64,000 bases of DNA from Pyrocephalus nanus (taxonomy: Eukaryota > Chordata > Aves > Passeriformes > Tyrannidae): assembly GCA_038380795.1 (NCBI GenBank), contig CM076275.1, forward strand, positions 3,288,501 to 3,352,500, read 5' to 3'. Shown piece after piece: positions 35,745-49,202 of this stretch. The notes below the pieces were generated by a model. That model searched no databases and was not told the DNA's origin. It worked only from the letters and a program-made list of their open reading frames with translations. Every line of letters starts with the position of its first letter. Within the stretch, counting starts at the first letter, position 1. The translations under genes and the position numbers were made by a program.

Positions 35745-35992
35745 TGTCCTGGTTTCAGCTGGGACAGAATTAATGTTCTTCTTGGTAGGTGGTGCCTTAT
35801 TGTGTGTTGGATTTAGGATGGGAATAATGTTGCTGACACATGGATGGAGCTGTTTTAGCTGTTGATGGGCAGTGATTACTGTCAGTCAAGGACTCTTCAG
35901 CTTCTCACCCCACCCCACCAGTAAGGGGGCTGGGAGGGGACACAGCCAGGATTTCTGACCCCAGGGATATTCCAGACCACATGAGATGAGTA
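35745..35992 (+). mobile_element. 5' part of an ERV LTR, same family as 21172-21681
   Basis: It begins TGTCCTGGTTTCAGCTGGGA at 35745 and continues through AATAATGTTGCTGACACA, CAGTCAAGGACTCTTCAG, GGGGGCTGGGAGGGGACACA and GATATTCCAGACCACATGAG. This is the first half of the LTR in the order seen, reversed, in the copy at 21172-21681. The R/U5 half (ATT-rich stretch and GGTTTAA end) is missing, so it is truncated at about 250 bp. It lies in the opposite orientation to the first copy. No internal retroviral sequence adjoins it. Confidence 0.88.
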
Positions 35993-38273
35993 CAAAGGTG
36001 AAGGTATTTGCTGCTGAATCCCTTCAGCAGGATCAGATTTGCCAGAATGTTATGCATTATGATTGGAAACAGCACTTTTACATTCAGTTCTCTCCAGTTA
36101 AGTGTAGTAGTTTGAAAGAGATTCTTGTCACATCCTTCCAAGATGTAACAGTACTAACACAGTTACTGTCATGAAGAGTTGCTGATATGTTTTCCAGGGA
36201 CCACATGGCTCCCAACTCCTTAGTGCTAAGGCATCTGGATATTGGAGAATGTGTGTGTTAAGATCTTAATTATGCAGTCTGGTGATAAAACTTGCACGTG
36301 CATTTGGGACTGTAACAAGCTTATAACATTATCAGGGCAGATAAACTACATTTACAACACTTCTCTCCTCACCTTCTTCACCCTATGTATTATTTATTCA
36401 GTGTGTTGTGGGTCTGGAGAGGGTTGTAATCTGTTCCACCCCCTTGGAGTTGCTGGAATTATGGAGTTTGCCATAAACCTGAAATTCTTCAGAACCTCTG
36501 CAAAGTGATGCCAGACCCAACTGACTGCAGGCAGGGGCTTGTTCTGTTCTCTTGCCATTCCTCCTCCTTTGTACCAGCTTTTGTGTGCTCTGAAAGTGCA
36601 GAGAGCTGACACAGCACTTCACGTGGGCATCCTCCTGTAAAGCCTCAGGCAGGGAATCTGGGAAAGTGTTCCCAAACTGGGCTGCTTGTTGCTGAGACAC
36701 ATAAAGAGTATCAGTTTAATGGCATGAACAGGCCAGTTGTACATTCTCCTTGTTGATTATGACTGTTCATGTTTTACTTGACTGCTTTAGACATCTACAT
36801 CCATGAGCTTTTCCCAGTACAGATCAAAATCTGTTTGATCTCTCTTCAGGATAAACTTCTTTGCATGTGAAATGAGAGAGAACTTGGGCATTTCTTTCTT
36901 GCACTTTGGATTCTTCCTGGGATTGTATCTTCCACAAATGACACAACCCAGTGTTTGTATTCCTTGTGCTCTTCACCAGAACTTCCAATTTTCGGTTTGA
37001 AACAAATGGTGCTTCTACATTGTTTGACATAATTTCACCCTCATTGCTTTCATCTGGTTAAATAATCCTTTAATCCATTCTCTGAACCAACTGATCTTTA
37101 AGTTTCTAATGTTTTTTTCCTAGTGGATGCCATTATTATGCTGTGGTAGTGCAGATAAAGTATGATTGATCAGTTTATCAAATGACAGTTATTACTGGCC
37201 CATTAATTCTGGCTACATAGATGATTAGAAGTACAGATTTTTACACCTAGGGCCAGTGATATTTTTTATAATATGGATTTAGAATATATTTATGCAAGCA
37301 GAAAATTGAATCAGCATTACCATCAGTGCATTAAATTACGGGATTTTATTAGAGAAGAATTCCCTTAGACTAGAACTGTAGATATAGATATGAAAAAAAA
37401 TAAAAAATAAAGCATGAGGATTACCAGGAAGAGTTTAGCATTTTTAAATTACATTTTGAACTTTAAAATAATATGCATGGCCCAAACAACTCCTTTAACC
37501 TGCTGGATATCACTCCCATATGATCCATGCCTGCCCAGGGTGCACACCCCTCTCCCTGAATTGCTCAATGTTCATGGTGATTTACCACATCTGCTCTGAT
37601 TTGTGCAGTGTGAGCTGGTGGTGTCTCCTGGACCAAAGGCAAGAAAAGAAAGGGAGGCAAAAGTTCTTTGTTGCGTGGAGGTCTCCCTGTTGTTTCTGCA
37701 TTATTACAAACGAGTGAATCATGGATATGACACAGAAAAGCTGTGACTGAAACCTGACTGGGAGCAGCAGGGCTGTGGTTGAAGGGTCTGTGTCGAGCCC
37801 AATTCATCTGCTGATGGGAAGAGTTAGTGCTGACTGCTAAAACAACTTCAGTCTCAGAGGAAAGTTATAAAAACAACTGCCAGAAGTAAACCCAGATTCA
37901 TGCAAATTGGAAATTACTCTCACATTCATAGAGAGAAGCAGCTAAAATGTGCACCTTTGCTATAATAGAAAACAGCCAGGGAAAGTTATGGAAGATTATT
38001 TAAATCCCCACTCCTGGACTTTCTCATAACAATTCATGAGCCCATAAGATGCTCTAATAGTTAATTCTATCCTTCACATCAGTGAATGAATCTGTTCCCT
38101 AACTCCATTAGAAGTTAGACTGAGAATCATGAAATAAAGGTTTGTTTTCCAGCTCTAATGTCAGCTTCTTGGGAACCTGGGATGAGATCATATAAACTTG
38201 AGTTTTGCTTCCACATGCATGCAATTGGAATAAGGAAATTTTCTTTTTCCCCTCCTCCCCTGCTTAGTTTTAA

Positions 38274-38289
38274 TGTGTGTGTGTGTGTG
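38274..38289. repeat. (TG)8 microsatellite
   Basis: This is an uninterrupted TG dinucleotide tract of 16 nt. Confidence 0.9.
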
Positions 38290-38997
38290 ACCTCCAAGAA
38301 TTCTGGGCTCTTTCCTGGCATTGCTCTCCTACTTTCAGTAGAACACAAACAGTGCAAAAATTGTTCTGATCCCTCCTCTTCCCACATAGTTCATCATCCT
38401 TCCAGTGTTCTGCCACCTTGATGGTCCCAAGTATCAGGTCAGGATTCAATGTTCAATAATGGCAAGGTTGTGAACCAAGAGAAAGGCCAAGTGAACTTTC
38501 ATAAAAGTTTTGAGTCTGATCATGCAAATTCGATCCAATGTTCCATTCAAATGAAAAACTCTTAATTTCTGCCTACCCTGCAGCTACTAATATCTGTAAA
38601 TTGATAAGAAAAAAATTAATAAAATCTCTCTGACACTGTTTGTTCTATGCAGTCCTGTGGGATTTAAAGTTCACATTCCCAGTGCATTCCAAGGATGAAA
38701 CACCAGCCCTCCTTGTTAGCAGTGGGAATTCTGTTATTTATCTTCGTGAAGGCAAAATTTCAACCCAGATGCTTGCTTTCTTCTTGAGTCTCTTTGGTGC
38801 AAAATAACCTATATGGGTTATAGAGTTTATTTAGGGGAGAAAAGGGGAGATGTTTTTTGGGATGAAAGATAGGATGCAATAAAGGAGAGTGGTCAGCTCG
38901 TCTGAACTACTTCAGAGACAAAAAGCCCCTGTTGAATCTCAGGATAAGACTTTCTCAAGCCCATTGATTTTTTGATTTGGGTCCAGGTTTTGGCTTC

Positions 38998-39017
38998 TTT
39001 TTTTTTTTTTTTTTTTT
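38998..39017. repeat. Poly-T tract (20 T)
   Basis: A run of 20 T is followed directly by CAG, so it resembles a splice acceptor. No supported exon follows. Confidence 0.9.
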
Positions 39018-39497
39018 CAGAATTTCTATTTCATTTTCCAGTGCTTTATCTTCTGGCTTCTGTGAACTTTGATGTACTCTCTGCCTTTTATGCCTTTTCT
39101 TTCATTCTTATACTTTTGGCTCCCTCCATCCCAACAATTATTACTTGTTTCCTCACTGCTGCAGTGTGGATTCCTCACACTCATGGGAAGTGCTGTATTC
39201 CCCATCAGCAGGGTGGATTTCTCCCATTAAAATGTTTCCCCAGCATCTTTTTGCAGGAGCAGGTGAGTGATCAGACAGCTCAGATCAGTCCCCATGTCGT
39301 GGGCATCACATCTGGTGTTTTTTTCTAACATTAAAATTAATCAGAGGGGAAAAAAAAGGGGGGAAAGAGGAGACCAGGGAACAGCAAGATGCTTCCATGA
39401 CTGCAGGGCAGCTGGGAATTGTGGATGAGAGACTTGCTGTCAAACATTGCATGTCTATATGGAGTCAGAAAATAGCAATATTGAGAATATTAAGTTT

Positions 39498-39517
39498 AAA
39501 AAAAAAAAAAAAAAAAA
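39498..39517. repeat. Poly-A tract (20 A)
   Basis: This is an uninterrupted run of 20 A. The sequence upstream was inspected for a retrocopy and none was recognised. Confidence 0.9.
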
Positions 39518-42500
39518 GAACAACCCAACCAAAAGCTTGACCTTCCACTGATAGAAGTCAGAATGCCCAGTCCAGGGCCAAAAAAGAAATGTTGGTTCTG
39601 CAGGAGTTAAGACAACAAAAGGAGTTTGTTTAAATATGATCTCACACAGTTGTGCTCAACTAGGTAACTAGAAAAGCAATTAAGGGCAAAGCATCAGCAA
39701 GGAGAGCTGCCAGAATGAAAATGAAACTGAAGATTGCTGTTGTTTGCCTTCAGCCTCTCTGAACTGAAATTACTTTTTGTTGCTTCTGTATTCAAACACA
39801 AAGACAAGAGCAGTTTAATCTATTTTATGTCTTTTCAGAACCTCCTGATGGGAATGATCATTTTTCCAATCTGCCTTGTTTGCTGATAGAGAAATAGAAA
39901 AATGGTCATAAGAATATGTTATTTTAGTATTTTCCTTGGGTTGCAAAATACGGCTTTTACAGTTTCTCTTTTTTTTTTTTTTTCTTCTTCTTCACCTTAA
40001 TTGTCACTCCAAACATAATCTTAAATGGGGAATATGTATCTTTATCAGGTTGACACTAGATTAAACTGTACAATTTTCTGTAGAAGGATATAGTGACATT
40101 TGGCTTACTCTCATTATCTTGTCATATTAGGATGTGTTAGTGGTTTTTACTTTCATGTACCCCTGAAAACAGGATTATAACCAATTTTGACAAAAACAGA
40201 TAATTAAAGAAGTAAGGTATTGCTTGAAAGTTTTCAGTAATTTTTTGCATCCAGAGTTAATCACAGGAAAAAAAATATTTATAAAATGACTGTCACGCCC
40301 TGATAGCATGTAAATAAATATCCCTCATGCATTCCCCAGAGCCTCTGTATCTCACCTCTAAAGTGTCTAAAGATGAGCAGGAAAATGAGGATGCATCATG
40401 TTCATGTTCTGACTGCAGAGACTCTGATTCCTCGAGGATAATCAGCACATTCCTCGCTGTGCCTTTATACTGAAGATCTGTAACCCAGCTGTCTCTTACA
40501 GAATTCAGAAATCCATTATTTCTTTCTGATTCTAAAAACTTCTCTGACAGGAAACCAACTCACCAGAAACAAGGCCATTACCTTGGTTTCCTGCTCTCCA
40601 TGCTCTCTCCCAGTGAGGTGGGGGATGGTTTTTCCTGCTGCTTCCCCAAGGAGAGCAGCAGAACCCGAGATCCTCCACAGCCAGGGATGCACACAAGGAA
40701 TGTTTCCATCTTCCCTCCCCATCCTTCTGCTGGGCCAAATCCCAGCAGAGGTCTCATGGAGCTCCAGCAATTGTGTGCCCAGGCTGATCATAAACTCCTG
40801 AAGGAGGCAACCTGATTTTTCATAAACATCCCTGCAATACTTCACCCAACCCCCAGTGCTGTCATTTGTCTGTTGTTCCTTGTTCTGTCCTCACAGATGT
40901 GAAGAACAATCTTCCAGGGTAACTGCTTTCTTTATGACAAGTATTTGCTCACTTTAAGACATCTCATGGCTCCCTTGGCGAGTCTTCTCTTCCTCAAGTA
41001 GCTCAATCCATTTCCTTTTGTCACTTCCTTAGAAGTCGTATTCAAATTTTTATCAATTTTACTGTTCCCCCCTGAACTCTTATCCTCATCTTACCCTCTT
41101 AGCCCGTGTATCTTGTTTATACTTTTACCCAGACAGAACCATATGCCAACTGAGGACATCAGCAATGCTTAATAGAGCAGAATAATCACCTCCTATGTTT
41201 TAGTTAAGATTTTTGCTGTTAACACACTCCGGTAAAATGAGTTTACTTTTTTTTTGCATCAGCTTGGCAGTTTTGATTGCTATTCAGCCTGCAGTTTGTT
41301 GACACTCTGGGATCCTGTTTTGTATTATTTCTACCTAGTCAATCCCCATTTTGTGTTTATTCCTTTGATTTCTGCTTTGTGATGCTGCTGCTTTGTGTTT
41401 GTGCCTACCGACTGTTGCTTTATTCATTCCTCCAATTTCCCAAGATCGTTTTTCACTGTAACCTCCAGAGGATGACAGCTCCTTTCCTCATTTCTCTGGT
41501 TTAGAAGCCTGCTCCCCATTCCATTATCCAAGCAGTTGGTCTATGCTTTTTAATCTCAAAGTACCTCCTCATTTAACTGAACGATGCCAATTAGCAAAAC
41601 GTCCCTTGTGTGGAGACAGAAAACTGTGAAAAAAACAAAATAAAACTCCTCAGATCCCTGTATTCATTTTGGCAGATTTTATGCTGGCTGGGCAGTTTTC
41701 CTTGTTGGTGTCTGGGGGGAAGATGAGGAGGGATGTTGTGTGTTTAGCAGTTCCTCTGAGGTATCCTGTATTATCCACATTCCCTGAGGATTGAGCCTCT
41801 GGAGGCTGAGCCAGCCCAGCAGCCCACAGGAAAGGAACAGATGTCCCAGTTTCACACATCCCTGGGAACAGTTTGGTGATGTTTGTTCTGCTTGGCAAGG
41901 TGATCATCAAACAGGTCAAAACCCAGGAGCCTTGTTCTCACTGCTGGGGTCTGAGCATCCTTCCTGCTGGCACTGCCTGAACCCGGATCAAAACCAGCAG
42001 GAGCTAAGGACACCAGAAGCCAAGGAGGTTTTGTCAGGTTGTTTGTTCCTAGTCAGAAACTGAGCTGCTGAGAACTTCTTACCAAGAAGGGAGATGTTTT
42101 CCTGTAAGGAAAATCAGCTGTCTGAGGCTGGTAGCTGCAAAGGCACAGAGTGAGGAATGCAAGTTGAGTCTTGGTACATCAAAGAAATTTGAGAGTGTGG
42201 CTTTTGTGCAGTGCCCCTGTGCCCGTGCTGCCTGCAGGGAAAATGCAGTCCCTGGAGCTGTGGGCAGACTGTGTGTGACCTTTGGAGTCAGACCCAGCCT
42301 GTGGCTGTGCTGGTATTGGCACCTGCACCACTGGATCCTGCTCTTTCTGTGCCAGCAGGGACCAGAACATCCTTTGTGGCCGATCAGAGCTTCTCCGTGT
42401 CAGCAAACTCCCAAATCAGAACTGTATGGGAAATGAAATCAAATATCCTGAATTGAATCACATTTACAGTAATATTTGATGCTTTTCTTTGCATTTGCCA

Positions 42501-43590
42501 GGTTCCTTTTTGTGAGTTCTGTTCACACCCCTGCTCCTCACCCTGTCACACGGTGTCTGCTGTGAGGACTCTGTGTCACTTTTGTAAAACCCACTTTTAA
42601 TAGCCCTGTGGTGTCACTTTAGCCTTTAAGGATAGCGAGGCCTGGATGGCATGTGGGGTAAACACTTGAATTTGGTCAATAGTTTAATTTGGTCTGCAAC
42701 CTAATGACATTTTAAAGCATGCACTGGCATTTCTGCTGGGCTGCCTGCCATCACTTCTGCCTCAGCGTGGCAAATAAAGGCTTACTGACTCAGGAAGGAA
42801 TTAGCATGAAACACATCCATCAATCTCCATAAAGAAGCATTATATAGTAGAATTTTATTAACTCTGAAGTAAAGGCAGAATAATTGGACAGAAATGTGTG
42901 CAGCAACTGATAGGCTTGTCCTGAGAAATCCTCAGCATTGCTGGTTTTCATTCTTTTTGAGCACAGTTTTAATTCTAGCTGCTTTTTTTTTAATTATTAT
43001 TATTTTTGTTATCTCTCCTCAGCCTGTGGACAACACTAAATATTTTATTTTGAGAAGCTTTGCAGAAAAAACTGCGTTTCTTGCTCATCAAAAGTGGCTG
43101 ACTGACCTAAAATCAGATAAAGTGCACGCAGGAAGGTTCATTCTATCACCTCTGTGCTGCAAAGTCACTTCTAGTTCAGCTGGCTGTTATTAGCCCTATC
43201 CAGCAAAACAGTTCACAGCATCTTATACTGATAGCAGAAGATAAATGTTACAGTAGATGCACTTTAAAAAGTTCATTCCAATTTTAGAAGCATTACTGGG
43301 AGCTGAAATATCCAACATCTTGGGCCTGAAGAGTATCACTGGAATTGATATTGCCTCTGCAAAAAAGATTCTGAGAATCTGCTGCAAATTGGCCAGGCTA
43401 TTATGAACACATTCTGGTTTATAGCATTATATACTGCACAGCATGTGCACTTCAGGAAAAAAATGGACATAAATTAGCCTTGTAAATGGTTTCATATCTT
43501 GTATTAAATGAACTGCTGAGAATCTAATCAGAAAAGCAGGGAAATAAAAGAGATTCCCATTGATTTCAGAGGTCTTGGGTTCAGGTCCTA

Positions 43591-43608
43591 TGTGTGTGTG
43601 TGTGTGTG
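43591..43608. repeat. (TG)9 microsatellite
   Basis: This is an uninterrupted TG dinucleotide tract of 18 nt. Confidence 0.9.
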
Positions 43609-45114
43609 ATCGTGAAAGTCATGTTGTGGTCTGTTCAAGTTCTAAAAAATTGATTTATCTTCCCTCACTTGCTTAACTTTTAAAGCTCTGTGCTTGCTCA
43701 TTAGTTAGATGCAGGAATGCCTCGTACATCGTTGCCACTCCTCCTTTCCATGCAGTTTTTGTTGAGTGCAATAGGAGTTCCCTGCAGGGAGAGACAGAAG
43801 GATCAGCCTTAAAAAGGTGAATGAGCAAGAAATGACCTGCTCAGCTTTCATTACTCAGAGTGTATTACTCAAGCTTGGTGACTCTGCAGCCATTAATTAC
43901 AACTGACATGAAGTAAGAGTGAATTAAGTTTTTTTCCTGTTGCTTCTAAGATGGTATTTTACAAGGATTCCTGTGGGGTTCTCCATTTCAGAATCAAAAT
44001 GTTTGTACCAGTTCCATACCTGTGGCCAAACTGTTGGCATTCCCAAATGTTGACAAACTCTGCTAATCATTCAATTTTTACCTCATTCCAACCTCTCTCA
44101 GGTTCTGCAGGGCCTGTAACTTTTCAGCTGCAATCCCCAGCATTGACATCAGAATGAGGTGTTCAGTTGCTTGAGCAGATCAGTGATTTTGTGACACACT
44201 TTTTAGTGAGATTAACATTCTTAATTTACTTAAAAAGCCTATCCAGTCCTTGATATAGTCCAACAAAATAAGCATCCTCTATCTGTAGAAGTCTCTTTAT
44301 TTCACTGGGAAAGCATCTTTAACTACAGAATGAAGGAGCTGTTAACCTTTATATCCTGCTACCAACCACCCAGCCATGGCTTGTTTCAACTCCATCTTAT
44401 GCAGAAAAAACTTCCTTTGGTTGGGAAGTGTCCCAACAAGACTTAAACTCAACAGATCAACTTGCAGTTGATTTCTTTGAAAGCAGCTGAGCTAAGAAAG
44501 AAAAATAGCTCAAAGTGCATTAATTCCTTGCAGTCAGCTCATTAGAGACGTGGCACGTGAAACTCCTGATTATTAAATCCAGGGGATATTTTGCTTTGGT
44601 TGAAGTACCAGAGGCCTGTGGCAGGAATACCACTCAGTTCTGAGTTACATCCAGCCCATCAGCTTGACATGGCACTTGCAGAGTCCTTGGTGGGTTCAGG
44701 GCCCTGGAGGAAGCAGCAGTGCCATGACCACCTCAGTCCTGGGAGGTTCCCCATCAGAGAATGCAGTAAAAGGATTGCTAATTGCTTCTGTGAAATGCTT
44801 CAGCTTGATGATATGCACAAATAACAATTTAGGTATCTGCAATCCCAGCTCCCTCACAGGAGAATTCCCTGGATTGTTAAAGAGACATCCTTCTTTTTCT
44901 TTCATTTTCTTCAAGACTCAGAATCAAATTTTGCATTTTTGTTAGAGACCCTAAAGCCTGGGTTTGTTTCTCTTGTTTCAGTGCACTGATATTTTTAAGT
45001 GCTTCTACCCTCACCCCTCATGTTTGTGTGCCTCAGTGTTTTCTTTCCAAATCCTCATTATTGCTTTCTTAATCCATCATTGTTTTGTTCTGGCCCTGAT
45101 AAAGCCCAAAAGCT

Positions 45115-45143
45115 GTTTGTTTGTTTGTTTGTTTGTTTGTTTT
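45115..45143. repeat. (GTTT)7 microsatellite
   Basis: Seven perfect GTTT units plus one base are present, the clearest tetranucleotide repeat in the window. Confidence 0.95.
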
Positions 45144-45892
45144 ATTTCTGTCTGCCTTCACTTAGTTCATTCTAACTCAGGTTGCCAAAACTCAGCCCAT
45201 AACTCAGACTTCGGATCTGCAGCAGCTCCAGCCTTTCTGATTCCTGATGGATGGAACCCTGTTGTCTCTCCCAGCCCTGGCTGTGAATTCCTTCAGATCT
45301 CTTGGACTTCATCCAGCACACCTTGATTCGTTTTTTTTCCCCCTCACTTTCAAGTGAATCTACAACTTCTCCCTGGTTGTTTTTCCACTCAAAAGCCCGG
45401 TGGTGGCTCCTCACAGAAGCTACAACTGTGATCAGTAAAAGCAGAAAACTCTGGTCTCTCCTCAAATATTCTTGAGCATGAGCCAAAAATTGGATTCCAC
45501 AGACAACAAGGAATGGGGAAAAAAAGTTAGAGGGGAAGATTTCATCAGAAGTAGTGATTGTATGGAAACATGGATTAAACAGGTGCAGTGTTGAGCCAGA
45601 AATATTTTATGCAGGATTTTGTAGGAACTGTTTAACACTTTTTCCAGCTCAAACTGAGGAGCTTCTTATGCACTGTAACATCTGGGCTCGTGTGGTGAGT
45701 GATGTGCAAAGGTCTAACAAGGCACTTGTATGAGGTATTTGACTCGTTTATTAAGGATATCACTTCAAAAGAAGTAATTCTTAGTCATGTAGCTTTAATT
45801 TTCTAGGAAAATTCCCCACATTCCTCGATATAAATTGTATTCTTTCTGTCCTTTCTCTACTTAAAGGTTATTCTTTTAATTTCAATAAAAGC

Positions 45893-45894
<2 letters not shown>

Positions 45895-45932
<38 letters not shown>
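45895..45932. repeat. Poly-T tract (38 T)
   Basis: This is an uninterrupted run of 38 T, by far the longest homopolymer here. It is preceded by AATAAAAGCAC and followed by AAATCTGG. Read on the - strand it would be a long poly-A, but the sequence before it was not recognised as a gene copy or SINE. Confidence 0.95.
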
Positions 45933-45937
<5 letters not shown>

Positions 45938-48693
45938 TGGAAATACTATGAATTTTGCTTGAGATAAATCACTCCTGGGATAAAAGATGGATCTGAATTG
46001 CAGAAAACATTCTTTGGGAAAGCAAATATCCTTTTATAACCCCAAATAGAGCTGTCACCTCAAATGCCACATAATTCATTCATAGCCCAAGTGGTGCTGC
46101 CTTTATGGAAGGAACTATGGCTTAATGTTTACATTTCTGGGTCTTATAAGTAGAGCTGTGATTTTTTTATTACTGTTATTTATTTTTATTTAAAAAAAAA
46201 AAATGATAGAAGCTTGGAAAGTAGAGATTTTTTTTTTTTCCTAGTTGAGGTCAAGCAGGCTGGTTCAGTTGCATGTGTTAAATATATTACCAAGGTCTAG
46301 CTCACTAAGTGATAAATATGTAAATATATCATCCTAAATAGGTCTGTGGAAGGAAAATTAACATCTCCAAGGGTATTTCCTGGTGTCCTCCAGCGACTGA
46401 AGCTTCAGCAATGGGCTGTAGGAAGATAAGCTTTTAATTCTTTAGTGTCAGATGATTTTTTTTTTCCTGCTGTATAACAAGGGCAGCCCAGAATGGGAGG
46501 AAAATTCTGAGCTTGCAATTTTTAATTTTTTTTTTTCATGGCTCTGAGAATTTCAGGTAAAATTAAATAAATAAAAAAAATAAAAGGCACTCAGGGAAAC
46601 AGTATTTGCATTTCTTCTAACTTGGGGCCCAATTAGCCAGTTCAAACCCTGGACTGTGTATTTTCCTGTGTATACTCTGTGCCTTGTGGTACCACTCAGG
46701 ACAAAATGGGAGGAAAATTTCTTGGATAATCATTCAGTAAAAAACCTCACTGGAGGTGTGATGATATGGTTGGACTAAGCCTGGAAAATACGATCTCTTT
46801 GTTTTCCCTTTTTGCCCCCTGCTGAATTTACTGGAAATGCATCACTGGAAGGAGTGTAAAAAGTTCATGGTACTTGTTCCTTGCATTTTTTAGATAAATG
46901 TCAAAATTTCCGTGATTTCAAAAACAGGGGGACATTAATTTGTGATTTGAAGATCTGAAAAGGACAGTACTGAGCAGGACTGGAAAGAAAATGCTTCCCA
47001 GTTTTCTGTGGCAATGATAGATGGATTCCATTCACACTGCAGGAAAATGCTCTGTTGCCACTGATTTCCTCTGGAATTTTTTCTTGGGTGTCACATGGAA
47101 AAGAGCTGCTGATGTTCTACTGAAACTCACTCCAAAACAGGCACATCATTATTTTATAATTCTCTACAAGTCTAAACCTTTGCACTGAAATGAAAGTGTT
47201 GTTTTCTTTCTTGCTTATTGCATCAGCATTAAGAACTCTCTTCATTAAACTATTAAGATACAGTGAAAAGAATTTTTTACTATTCATAAATAATGGCTGT
47301 TGGCCTGGAGAGCAGTCAGTGATTTTTTAAAAGTTTTATTTGGATGTGAGCTCTGGCAGCAGCCTTGGGCTGAACTGAAGCTCTGATGCTCATAACATAT
47401 TGCATGGTGGAAGATCATCTCCAAACCATAAATCCATTGCTTAAGTGACAAAGTTAATCAAGCTGCTGATTATCTGGGTCTCCATAGGTTTGATTAAATT
47501 AATGAAAAATAAGGGAAACATAAATATAATCTGTGATGTAGGGAAGAGGAGCATTGTGGACAACGTCTGGTTGTAAATAGGTAAGGAGTGACCTAAGATG
47601 ATGCATAAGCAAGTGATCAGAATAGGAATAAGATGAAAGCCATTTGCATCTGTTCAACATTTTGTTCATCTCCTGTTGTGGCTGGAACTGTTTGTTCAGG
47701 TGCACGAGGGATGAAAATGTGCAGACCAAATATTTCAGCAGAGAGGCAGTAAAATTGTGGAGCCACGATAATAACTTGGGGGGAGAAAAAAAATGATATG
47801 AGTGTTCTGGCATCTGTGTTTTGGCTCCTCCGTGTTTCATGGAACAAAACTGTATCCTAGTGGTTGTTTTTTGGCAGTAGGAAAGAAGTTGTAGAAGCTT
47901 GAGCGGCATTAAAATAGTTGTTAATGAGCTGTAAAATCGCGAATGGGCAGAGGTACAAAATGTCACTACAGGAAAGGATGCAGCGTTTTGCAAACCTGAA
48001 AACTGATTTACTCCATTTTCCTCATTTGCAGTTAGTTAATTTAAAATGGCCCGGGGGCACTTGGATGAGTAGGAGAGAAATGATTTTGTTTAACTGGTTT
48101 GACCATCACTGTCAGCCAGTGCTCTGCAGGGTGAACAGCCTTCCCACATGGCCTAGGACACCCTAAACTACCATTTCCTGTGCTTACAGAATCCTGCTAT
48201 CAGTCTTTGCACAGGTGAAAGATCAGCCCTTGGGAATGCTGTTTACATTTTCCTTTACCTTGCTCGTTAGCCAAATTTAAGTGCAGATATGACCCCTACT
48301 CGTTTTCAGGAGACGTTCTTGTTTTCCCAGAAGTTCACCCACATTAAGGGTACATTGTATTAATTTTGGATTACGTGGAAAGCAACAAAATTTTCCTCTA
48401 AGTTTTCCATGGAAGTTGGCACTTCAGCACAGCAGTTCTTCTCAGGTAGTGCAGAGGTCTCCTTCAAATTTTTTAGGCTCATGTACTTCATAGCTCTAAA
48501 AACCTGTAATTTCTTCTGCTTCCCTTGTAAACATTTCTTTAAGAGCTGTTGCTGGCAAAATCCTCAATCTGCTCTTTCAAGTCTTACACAAAGTAGTAAA
48601 TGTCTTTGATATGCAATAAAAGGATTCAGCAAACACACATGCAATCATATTAGCTGAGCTAAAAAGGATGGAGATTTCACTCTTGAAGCCTCA

Positions 48694-48945
48694 TCAGTAG
48701 AGCCCTGAAAGCATAAACCTCTTCAGGGGGGTGAAATTGTTGCTCAAGTGCTTGATTTTGAGGGATGCTGTGATCTGTAGTCTGGGATGATAATCAGTCT
48801 CACTCAAATCACCAGGAATATCAATAGGAAAAGATGCAATTCTCTGTAGGAGCTGCTCTTTGCACTCCTCTGTCAGGCTTGACTTAGGATGGTGGAGATT
48901 TTCTGGATAGCTCCTTCTGTCATTGTGGTGGGGATAAACCAACAT
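48694..48945 (-). other. Unrecognised 83-codon open frame, protein-like composition
   Basis: The frame contains HPKSSLTEECKEQLLQRIAS and then FPIDIPGDLSETDYHPRLQI. It reads like a folded or linker protein segment rather than low-complexity noise. No family is recognised, and there is no clear splice acceptor or poly-A tail beside it. A second frame upstream, around 48880-48970, also reads without stops for about 30 codons, which could mean a frameshifted remnant. It could be a decayed retrocopy, an ancient transposon coding remnant, or chance. Confidence 0.2.
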
Positions 48946-49125
48946 CCATTCCCAACATCTTTTGCGTCACCAAATCTGCTCTTACAGCTTCTTGTTAATA
49001 TTCATGGAAGATATTGCTCAGATTTGTAATATATGGTATGCAAAAAATCTTAATACCCCTCTCTGTGCTCATCATCTGGAATGAATGATTTTCCAGCTTG
49101 AACATCACTAGCCTTGTTCCTGTTT

Positions 49126-49202
49126 AAAAACAAAAAACACACAACAAAACAAAAACAAACAAACAAAAAACCCCCAAACCAACAAAGAAACAAAAACCCA
49201 AA
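49126..49202. repeat. A/C-rich low-complexity tract
   Basis: Irregular CAAA, CAAAA and AACCCCC units cover about 77 nt. The base composition is strongly one-sided, with almost no G or T. Confidence 0.85.

Noticed and set aside
21172..35992. The two LTRs as ends of one provirus
   Set aside because: They lie in opposite orientations, one is a truncated half, and no retroviral internal region was seen between them. A SPOCK1 exon also lies between them.
38998..39020. T20-CAG as a splice acceptor of a new exon
   Set aside because: The frame that follows has no recognised domain. A long T run with CAG is common beside homopolymers.
47499..47993. 164-codon open frame on the - strand
   Set aside because: The amino-acid pattern looks random, with no recognised family or splice context.
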